Below are positions 6,586 to 12,157 of a DNA stretch of 12,157 nucleotides, piece after piece. A program made the translations under genes and the position numbers. The DNA lies in assembly GCA_026989405.1 (NCBI GenBank), contig JALSJL010000388.1, positions 1 to 12,157 on the forward strand, written 5' to 3'. The notes beneath the pieces were generated by a model. That model made no database searches. It was not told the DNA's origin and was given only the letters and a program-made list of their open reading frames with translations. The stretch's first letter is position 1. Every line of letters begins with the position of its first letter. The stretch is from Marinosulfonomonas sp. Its GTDB lineage: Bacteria > Pseudomonadota > Alphaproteobacteria > Rhodobacterales > Rhodobacteraceae.

Positions 6586-7611
6586 ATGGGGGTGCAGTTG
6601 AAACATGTGAAAATTGACGAGACCACGCTCGACTTTCTCATGCCGATGCATGCGATCATCCGGCCTTCGGGCCACATTGAGCATTGTGGCCCGACACTGG
6701 AAAAACTGATCGGGACGGCGCGTGCCGATGCGCCGCGGTTTCTGGAGGTGTTCGAAATCCGCCGGCCCCATGAAAATGCAAGAACCTTTGATGATCTCAG
6801 GCAATTGGCCGGCCTCAGTTTGCGCCTGAGCCCGCGCCACGCCCCCCATCTCAGAATGAAGGGCATGTTTTCAAGCCTTTCCGATGACGACCGGCTGCTG
6901 GTCAACCTGTCGTTCGGCCTGTCCATAATCGAGGCGGTTCAGGATCTCGGCCTGAGCAACGGAGACTTTGCGCCGACCGACCTGGCCATTGAAATGCTGT
7001 ATCTGGTTGAAGCAAAATCGGCCGTGATGGAGGAATCGCGCCGACTCAACAATCGCCTCCACAGTGCCCAGCGCGCGGCCCATGAACAAGCGATGCGCGA
7101 CTCGTTGACCGGTCTGAAAAACCGGCGCGCAATGGATCAGCGATTGAAGGAACTGGTCGAGGCGGAAACGCCATTCGGGCTGATGCACGTCGATCTGGAC
7201 TACTTCAAGGCGGTGAATGACACCTACGGCCATGCCGCGGGCGACCTGGTGCTGCAAGCCGCCGCCCAGGTCTTGCTGGATGAAACGCGCAAGGAAGACA
7301 TGGTTGCGCGCGTCGGCGGGGATGAGTTTGTTCTGGTATTCGAAAACATCGTCGACACAGATCGGCTGAACCTGATTGCCAATCGAATTGTCGCACGCCT
7401 GGAAGAACCCGTCGACTATCAGGGCCAGCGGTGCCGGATATCGGGCAGCATCGGGTTTACGACGTCAGAATTTTATGCGGCCCCGGATCTGGACAGCATG
7501 TTGACCGATGTCGATGTTGCCCTTTACGAATCAAAGCGAAAAGGTCGCGCACAGGCGACCATGGTGACGCGGGAACTGCTGGAAACGGCGCAAGGCGCGG
7601 ATCACAACTGA
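6586..7611 (+). CDS. HNOBA (H-NOX-associated) domain - GGDEF diguanylate cyclase
   Basis: A 341-residue soluble protein expected to convert two GTP to cyclic di-GMP under control of the preceding H-NOX protein. Residues 14-142 match the HNOBA/H-NOXA PAS-like domain: the opening LDFLMPMHAIIRPSGHI, the RRP at 59-61, RMKGMF at 90-95 and a GL-rich end. Residues 143-170 form a charged signalling coiled coil. The GGDEF domain starts at DSLTGLKNR (172-180). It has metal-binding D203 and an intact GGDEF signature (244-248), preceded at the usual five-residue distance by an RxxD inhibitory site (RKED, 235-238). It should therefore be active and product-inhibited. There is no EAL domain and no membrane segment. 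The ATG at 6586 follows the upstream TGA with no gap. Cyclase activity is confidently inferred; control by H-NOX is inferred from gene order and domain family. Confidence 0.93.
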   Translation: MGVQLKHVKIDETTLDFLMPMHAIIRPSGHIEHCGPTLEKLIGTARADAPRFLEVFEIRRPHENARTFDDLRQLAGLSLRLSPRHAPHLRMKGMFSSLSDDDRLLVNLSFGLSIIEAVQDLGLSNGDFAPTDLAIEMLYLVEAKSAVMEESRRLNNRLHSAQRAAHEQAMRDSLTGLKNRRAMDQRLKELVEAETPFGLMHVDLDYFKAVNDTYGHAAGDLVLQAAAQVLLDETRKEDMVARVGGDEFVLVFENIVDTDRLNLIANRIVARLEEPVDYQGQRCRISGSIGFTTSEFYAAPDLDSMLTDVDVALYESKRKGRAQATMVTRELLETAQGADHN

Positions 7612-7638
7612 CATCCGTTTGCCGGCATGGTGGCTGGC

Positions 7639-7661
7639 TCCGGCGCTTCCGGAACGCCGGA
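7639..7661 (+). terminator. Hairpin after the diguanylate cyclase, possible weak terminator
   Basis: TCCGGCG (7639-7645) pairs perfectly with CGCCGGA (7655-7661) around a 9-base loop that itself contains TTCCGGAA. A TTTTT run lies ten bases further on (7671-7675), too far for a classical intrinsic terminator, so its effect is uncertain. It sits in the 164-base gap before the DUF1800 gene; nothing else was recognised in that gap. Confidence 0.35.
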
Positions 7662-7775
7662 CGCGGAACATTTTTCGACAGAAACAGCCAGATCGTCCGT
7701 ATGATCATTGATGCGCCGGTTGCCAGGGTCGCAAGACACGGTGCCGGGCCAACAGTCTGGAATACGGAACACAAG

Positions 7776-9137
7776 ATGATTTCGACCGCAACACTCGCAG
7801 CCATCCGGTTCGGATACGGCCTGGGCCCCTCGGCAGGGGCGCACCCCCCCGAGACCATGTTGGCCGGGCTGGCGTTGCCGGATGCAATGGCGCAGGCCTA
7901 CCCGGTCAAGCCTTCGCACGAGGCCGTCAGGATTGCCAGGGCCTACAGAAGGGCAAAACGCGCCGCCGGCAAGGCAGGTGCCAAGGACAACCCTGATTTG
8001 CAGGAAATGCGAACCAACCTGCGCGCGGCAGCCGGGTTGGGGCTCGTTCAGGGAATGGCGCGGATCCTGGAAACACCTGTGCCGTTTCGAGAGCGTCTGG
8101 TCTGGTTCTGGGCCGACCATTTCACGGCCGTCGCCAGGAATGCGGTCGGCAAAGCGGTGGCGCCAGCCTACATCGACGAAGCAATTCGGCCGCATGTTGC
8201 CGGAACGTTTGCAGATATGCTCAAAGCGGTGGTCACACATCCGTTCATGCTGAGCTATCTTGACCAGGCGTCCTCCACCGGCCCGAACTCTGCAATCGGA
8301 AAACGGCGCGGTCGCGGCCTGAACGAAAACCTGGCAAGGGAAGTGCTGGAACTGCACACATTGGGCCTGGGCGCCGGGTATTCGCAAGACGATGTGCGCC
8401 AGATGGCAGAACTCATGACCGGGCTGACGGTGACGAAAAACGGGGCATTCGAGTTCAATCCGCGGATGGCGGAAGACGGCTCTGAAACCATACTCGGCCG
8501 AACCTATGGTGGCGGGCGTCCGACACTGGCCGACGTATTTGCCGCACTGGATGACCTGGCCATGCACCCTTTCACGGCGCGCCACCTTGCGCAAAAACTG
8601 GCTGTGCATTTCGTGGCGGACGATGTGCAAGACAGTCTGGTTGAACACCTGGGTGCGGCCTATCTGGCGTCGGGCGGCAAGCTGATGGCCATGTATGCGG
8701 CACTACTTGAGCACCCGGCAGCCTGGGCCCCAGAGCTGCAAAAGGCCAAACGCCCGTTTGACTTCATCGCATCGGCGCTGGTTGCGCTGAACCTTCCGGG
8801 CAAGAGGCTGGCGGGGCTAGAACCAAATGAATTGAACCGGTTGCTGTTTCGCCCGCTCGCCGACATGGGCCAGCCTTTCATGGGCTCAAGGGGGCCGGAC
8901 GGCTGGCCTGAAACGGCCGATGCCTGGATCACTCCACAGGGGCTGGCAAGCCGCATATCCTGGGCAGCGGCGGTTGCCGGAAAAGCCGGTGGCAGGGCGG
9001 GCGCGCCGGCGCGGTTTCTTGAACAGACCCTTGCAGATGCGGCCGGCCCGCGACTGTCCTGGGCGGTGCGCCAGACAAATGATCCGGCTGAAGGCGTGAC
9101 GCTTGTCTTTGCGTCGGCCGAATTCAATCGACGGTAG
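7776..9137 (+). CDS. DUF1800 family protein
   Basis: A 453-residue protein of the DUF1800 family, whose function is not established; members are almost always paired with DUF1501 proteins, as here. Family landmarks are RFGYGLGP (11-18), the LVWFWADHF region (108-116), NENLAREVLELHTLGLG (183-199) followed by YSQDDVRQMAELMTGLT, and the C-terminal ADAWITPQGLASRISWA (381-397). Length is normal. The chosen ATG (7776) puts RFG at about residue 11, as is usual; in-frame starts at 7431 and 7701 run back through the end of the cyclase gene or the intergenic hairpin and add residues unlike the family. No signal peptide is evident, whereas the partner has a Tat signal, so a piggy-back export or a cytoplasmic role are both possible. 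The next gene begins eight bases after its stop. Confidence 0.93.
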   Translation: MISTATLAAIRFGYGLGPSAGAHPPETMLAGLALPDAMAQAYPVKPSHEAVRIARAYRRAKRAAGKAGAKDNPDLQEMRTNLRAAAGLGLVQGMARILETPVPFRERLVWFWADHFTAVARNAVGKAVAPAYIDEAIRPHVAGTFADMLKAVVTHPFMLSYLDQASSTGPNSAIGKRRGRGLNENLAREVLELHTLGLGAGYSQDDVRQMAELMTGLTVTKNGAFEFNPRMAEDGSETILGRTYGGGRPTLADVFAALDDLAMHPFTARHLAQKLAVHFVADDVQDSLVEHLGAAYLASGGKLMAMYAALLEHPAAWAPELQKAKRPFDFIASALVALNLPGKRLAGLEPNELNRLLFRPLADMGQPFMGSRGPDGWPETADAWITPQGLASRISWAAAVAGKAGGRAGAPARFLEQTLADAAGPRLSWAVRQTNDPAEGVTLVFASAEFNRR

Positions 9138-9145
9138 GTGAAAAC

Positions 9146-10360
9146 ATGACCTCACATTTCTTGACAAGACGGAAACTTCTCAAGTCTGCGAGCGTTCTTG
9201 GATGTTCTGCGGCTGCCAGCCCGTTCCTGACAACGCTCACGCTGGCGGCGATGCCGGGTGATGCGCGGCTGGTTGTGATCATTCTGCGCGGTGCCATGGA
9301 CGGGCTGGACGTGGTTCAGCCGCGCGGCGATGCGAACTTCGCACGGCTGCGCACGGGTCTGGAAAGCAATGCACAAGACCTGGACGGGTTCTATTGGTTG
9401 CATGAGGGGTTGGCCGATCTGATGCCTCTCTGGCGGGCCGGGCAACTGGCATTCGTGCACGCGGCCTCGACGCCTTACCGCGACAAACGCAGCCATTTTG
9501 ACGGCCAGGACATGCTGGAAGCGGGCACCGCGACCGATGTTGCGCCCGCGGCTGTGCGTGACGGGTGGCTGAACCGGCTGTTGCAGGCGATGCCGGGTTC
9601 GGCCGGTGAGACGGCCTTTGCCATCGGGCGCGAGAACCTGAAAATCCTGTCCGGGCGCGCGCCGGTTTCAAACTGGGCGCCGAACACCAGGATGGCGCTT
9701 TCGGAATCGGCCAGGCGCTTGCTGCAGGAAGCCTACCACGACGACCCGCTTTTTGCCGACTCTGCGCTGGAAGCCATGGAACTGGCTGATGTGATGGCCC
9801 GGGAGCCGGCAGCCTCTGATGGCAATACGGCGAAGATGCAGGACATGATGCGCGCAGGTGGTGGGCTCTCGGAACGGGCGTTGGCGGCTTTCGCGGCCGA
9901 CCGGCTGAATCGCGACACGCGGATTGCCGCGTTTTCGATCAACGGGTGGGACACGCATCGAAATCAGGAACAAGGTCTGAAACGCGCCCTTGGCCGTCTT
10001 TCGCAGGCAATTGCGACGCTGAAGGAAGGGCTTGGAAGCAACTGGGGAAAAACCACCGTGATCGCCATGACCGAATTTGGCCGCACGGTGCGCGAAAATG
10101 GCACTGCGGGCACAGATCACGGCACCGGAGGGGCCATGATCCTGGCTGGCGGTGCAATCAATGGTGGGAAGGTTCACGGTCGCTGGCCGGGGCTTTCCGA
10201 AGCCGACCTTTACGATCGGCGGGATCTGATGCCAACAAGCGACGTGCGCAGCTGGGCGGCCTGGGCGATGCGCGACTTGTTCTCGCTCGAACGTCATGTC
10301 CTTGAAAATACCGTGTTTCCCGGGCTGGACATGGGGGGCGATCCGGGAATTATCTTGTAG
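9146..10360 (+). CDS. DUF1501 family protein, Tat-exported
   Basis: A 404-residue DUF1501 protein, a family with a sulfatase/alkaline-phosphatase-like character but no settled activity. The N-terminus has a twin-arginine signal: TRRKLLKSASVLG (7-19), a hydrophobic stretch to about 34, and a likely cleavage near TLAA-MPGDA (32-40). Export of a folded protein to the periplasm or cell surface is therefore likely. Family motifs are VIILRGAMDGLD (44-55), RSHFDGQDMLE (115-125), GWDTH (267-271) and EFGRTVRENGTAGTDHGTGG (310-329). The last contains the conserved D-H pair that may bind metal. The Shine-Dalgarno AGGTGA overlaps the DUF1800 stop, so the two genes are one translational unit. It ends 200 bases before the strong terminator. 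Confidence 0.95.
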   Translation: MTSHFLTRRKLLKSASVLGCSAAASPFLTTLTLAAMPGDARLVVIILRGAMDGLDVVQPRGDANFARLRTGLESNAQDLDGFYWLHEGLADLMPLWRAGQLAFVHAASTPYRDKRSHFDGQDMLEAGTATDVAPAAVRDGWLNRLLQAMPGSAGETAFAIGRENLKILSGRAPVSNWAPNTRMALSESARRLLQEAYHDDPLFADSALEAMELADVMAREPAASDGNTAKMQDMMRAGGGLSERALAAFAADRLNRDTRIAAFSINGWDTHRNQEQGLKRALGRLSQAIATLKEGLGSNWGKTTVIAMTEFGRTVRENGTAGTDHGTGGAMILAGGAINGGKVHGRWPGLSEADLYDRRDLMPTSDVRSWAAWAMRDLFSLERHVLENTVFPGLDMGGDPGIIL

Positions 10361-10560
10361 TCCCGGCTGACATGCTCCCGATACCGTTCAATGTCTGCCG
10401 AGGTCGTGCCCCCGCTTGCAGAAATCGCCGGCGCTGGCCGACCTGACGCAGTTGGATCGAGGCTTTTGTGGCGATGCAATCAAACCATGAATTCGATTTC
10501 GCGGCGGCCTGGCGGGCAGGAAAAGGCAGCGCCGTTCGCCCGGAACACATCCACGATTGT

Positions 10561-10599
10561 TGAACGGCGCGACACGGGCGCGCCGTTCAGTGGTTTTTT
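10561..10599 (+). terminator. Strong intrinsic terminator between convergent genes
   Basis: TGAACGGCGCG (10561-10571) and CGCGCCGTTCA (10579-10589) form a perfect 11-base stem around a 7-base loop. A T6 run follows at 10594-10599, giving an intrinsic terminator for plus-strand transcripts from the DUF1800/DUF1501 unit. It lies just past the stop of the convergent prolyl isomerase gene (10602), so the same hairpin may also stop the nar-operon transcript, although that side lacks a T-tract. The 200 bases before it (10361-10560) hold no gene that can be supported. Confidence 0.7.
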
Positions 10600-10601
10600 G
10601 C

Positions 10602-11405
10602 TCAGCCTGTTGGTGCACCCATGTCGATCCCGACAATGTCCGCGGCCGCCACGAGCTTGCGCACAAAATCCTGCGCGGCCCTGGCCCAGGCGGCTTTTTC
10701 AAGCGCTTCGCGAATGCCCGGGGCGGCTGTTTCATAGGGCAGGGGGGCACCGTCGGCCCGCGCCAGCAATTGGATCAGGTGGATGCCATAGCGGGTTTCG
10801 ACCGGCGTTGAAGTGATCTCCCCCGGTTCCAGCGTTTCAAGCGCTGCCTCGAATTCCGGCACGGTATCGCCCGGGCCGACCTGGCCAAGCCGCCCGCCGG
10901 CGTCGCGTGAGGAACAATCGCTTTGCTCCTGCGCGATGGCGGCGAAATCGCCCGGGCGTTCGGCAAGGCGCGCAAGCGCCGCTTTGGCGCGCGCCATCGC
11001 CTTTTCGCGGGCCGGCTTGTCCTCCGGGGCCGCCAGAAACAGGATATGGGCCGCTTCGAACAAGGCCGGCGAGCGGTAGCGTTCCGGCTGAGCCTGAAAC
11101 ACCGCGCGCAGCTGTTGATCGGTGATCGGCGCCGGGTCGACGCCCTCTTCCGTCACCGCGCGGATCAGGGCTTCTTCGTCGGTTTCGCGCAGGCCCGGCG
11201 CCAGTTCGTGCGGCTCGGGCGTCAGCCCAAGCCGCTCGGCTTCCTGCAACAGCAGGGCGCGGATCACCAGCGCATGCGCCGCCTTGCGCCAGGCCACGCC
11301 CGGTTTGCCGGCCGGCGCGGGCTGGTGCTGCGCTTCGGCCGCGATGTCAGCGGCCGGGATGGTCCGGCCATTGACGGTGATTTCAGGAAACAACGGTTTG
11401 TTCAT
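10602..11405 (-). CDS. Parvulin-type peptidyl-prolyl isomerase, NifM-like, of the nar operon
   Basis: A 267-residue protein predicted to isomerise X-Pro bonds and help mature a client, here probably the nitrate reductase. Residues 1-110 are a helical SurA/NifM-like N-terminal region. The PpiC rotamase domain spans about 115-213, with FEAAHILFLAAP (116-127), SSRDAGGRLGQVGPGD (165-180), the FEAAL/LEPGEIT segment (185-198) and the closing YGIHLIQLL (206-214). No signal peptide is present, so it acts in the cytoplasm, unlike SurA. A parvulin gene directly after narI is a common arrangement in proteobacterial narGHJI operons. The ATG at 11405 follows the narI stop by four bases, with GGAG just upstream inside narI; the upstream extension to 11498 overlaps narI and is rejected. 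Confidence 0.93.
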   Translation of the reverse strand: MNKPLFPEITVNGRTIPAADIAAEAQHQPAPAGKPGVAWRKAAHALVIRALLLQEAERLGLTPEPHELAPGLRETDEEALIRAVTEEGVDPAPITDQQLRAVFQAQPERYRSPALFEAAHILFLAAPEDKPAREKAMARAKAALARLAERPGDFAAIAQEQSDCSSRDAGGRLGQVGPGDTVPEFEAALETLEPGEITSTPVETRYGIHLIQLLARADGAPLPYETAAPGIREALEKAAWARAAQDFVRKLVAAADIVGIDMGAPTG

Positions 11406-11409
11406 GGCC

Positions 11410-12099
11410 TTACTCCGCCGGGTGCTTGCGGCGCGCGCGCACGATCTGGAAACCCGGGCGCCAGATATAGCGGATCGGCGCCGACAGCATGTGCACAAGG
11501 CGCGTGAACGGGAAGATCAGGAAGATCGTCAGCCCCAACACGATATGCAGCTTGAAGATCAGCGGAACATGCTGCAGGTAGCTGGCCGCCTTGGGATCAA
11601 GGGTAAAGATGCCGAAGGCCCAGGCCATGAACTTGACCACTTCGCCCTCTTCGATCGAAGCCAGCGACACCGGCACCGAAATCAGGCCAAGCGCCAGCTG
11701 CGCAATCAGCAGCAGGATGATCGCCGTATCCCAGAAGCTGGAGGTCGCGCGCACGCGTGGGTCAACCAGGCGCCGGTGCGCCAGCATCAGCGCGCCGATG
11801 ATGGCGACGATACCGGCAATGCCGCCGGCGGTTGCGGCCAGCAGCGTCTTGGTTTCCGGATTGATCCCGAAAGCTTCGTAAATCTGGATCGGGATCAGCA
11901 GGCCGAAGAGGTGGCCGAAGAAGATCACCAGCACACCGACATGGAACAGCACCGAGCCCATGACCAGCTGTTTGCGCCGCAGCAGCTGCGAGGATGACGA
12001 CTTCCAGGTGAACGGGTCGCGGTCGTAGCGTGCGATCGAGCCGATGGCCAGAACCGCGAGCGCGATGTAGGGGTAAACTCCGAAGAAAAACTGGTTCAT
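11410..12099 (-). CDS. narI: Respiratory nitrate reductase gamma subunit NarI (cytochrome b)
   Basis: The 229-residue membrane subunit takes electrons from quinol through two b hemes and passes them to NarH/NarG. Five hydrophobic segments are visible (about 5-22, 47-70, 86-107, 122-145, 179-200). The four heme-ligand histidines are present: H53/H63, ten residues apart, and H185/H203, eighteen apart, the same spacing as E. coli NarI H56/H66 and H187/H205. Length is normal. The ATG at 12099 is chosen because AAGGAG lies six bases upstream; a GTG at 12114 would place that Shine-Dalgarno inside the gene. The gene before it ends at 12111 and the prolyl isomerase follows after four bases, so it is part of a tightly packed nar operon entering from the right edge. 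Confidence 0.96.
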   Translation of the reverse strand: MNQFFFGVYPYIALAVLAIGSIARYDRDPFTWKSSSSQLLRRKQLVMGSVLFHVGVLVIFFGHLFGLLIPIQIYEAFGINPETKTLLAATAGGIAGIVAIIGALMLAHRRLVDPRVRATSSFWDTAIILLLIAQLALGLISVPVSLASIEEGEVVKFMAWAFGIFTLDPKAASYLQHVPLIFKLHIVLGLTIFLIFPFTRLVHMLSAPIRYIWRPGFQIVRARRKHPAE

Positions 12100-12110
12100 C
12101 TGAGGCTCCT

Positions 12111-12157
12111 TCACTCAGCCGCGGTGCGGGTCGGGCCCGGCGCGGGGTTAACAGGGG
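12111..12157 (-). CDS. narJ: 3' end of narJ (nitrate reductase chaperone), partial
   Basis: Minus-strand codons from the right edge read PVNPAPGPTRTAAE and stop at TGA (12113-12111), eleven bases before the narI ATG. Only these last 14 codons are in the window, and the tail itself is not diagnostic. The call as NarJ rests on the conserved narGHJI order. Its stop region carries the narI Shine-Dalgarno, suggesting translational coupling. Confidence 0.55.
   Translation of the reverse strand, partial: PVNPAPGPTRTAAE

Noticed and set aside
7431..7775. N-terminal extension of the DUF1800 protein back into the diguanylate cyclase gene.
   Set aside because: It overlaps 181 bases of a well-supported gene, crosses a hairpin and lacks DUF1800 or signal-peptide character.
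10294..10550. Minus-strand short frames in the gap after DUF1501, one reading SADIERYREHVSRDYKII.
   Set aside because: They overlap the DUF1501 3' end, have no ribosome binding site or recognisable family, and sit behind the nar-operon end.

Overview
The window is GC-rich, densely coded DNA whose gene families point to an alphaproteobacterium. The Rhodobacteraceae, probably a marine or roseobacter-type member, fit best; this is an inference from gene content and codon style, not a taxonomic test. The right-hand edge carries the end of a respiratory nitrate reductase operon, so the host can probably respire nitrate. No insertion sequence, tRNA, rRNA or CRISPR array was seen.

Layout, left to right. 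(1) 81-3278, minus strand: a 1065-residue self-sufficient reductive dehalogenase. It has a corrinoid/2x[4Fe-4S] dehalogenase half fused to an FAD/NAD(P)H reductase and a plant-type [2Fe-2S] domain, with no Tat signal. This is the cytoplasmic, catabolic, oxygen-compatible type (NpRdhA/BhbA), not the membrane respiratory type. (2) 3362-4081, plus, divergent from it: a HAD-superfamily phosphatase. (3) 4078-4233: a short thioredoxin-like C-terminal fragment or small ORF overlapping the HAD stop. (4) 4346-5905, plus: an MttB-family (trimethylamine/betaine-type) corrinoid methyltransferase without its corrinoid protein, preceded by a perfect inverted repeat. (5) 5998-7611, plus: a two-gene operon made of a heme-NO-binding-family (H-NOX) protein and an H-NOX-associated-domain/GGDEF diguanylate cyclase. 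(6) 7776-10360, plus: a DUF1800 + DUF1501 pair, the second with a Tat signal. (7) A strong convergent terminator hairpin at 10561-10599. (8) 10602-12157, minus: narJ (last codons only), narI, and a NifM-like parvulin prolyl isomerase, the 3' end of a nar operon entering from the right.

How the genes may work together. The dehalogenase can pass electrons from NAD(P)H through FAD and [2Fe-2S] to the [4Fe-4S]/cobalamin site in one polypeptide, so it needs no partner in the window. It and the MttB-family enzyme are both corrinoid enzymes, so this stretch depends on B12 supply. The H-NOX/HNOBA-GGDEF pair recreates the domain order of animal soluble guanylate cyclase (H-NOX, H-NOXA, coiled coil, cyclase), split over two genes and with GGDEF in place of the cyclase. 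It probably makes cyclic di-GMP under control of the H-NOX protein. That H-NOX appears to have lost the heme-ligating histidine and the YxSxR motif, so its signal may not be heme-bound NO. The most interesting parts of the window are the fused dehalogenase and this possibly heme-less H-NOX switch.
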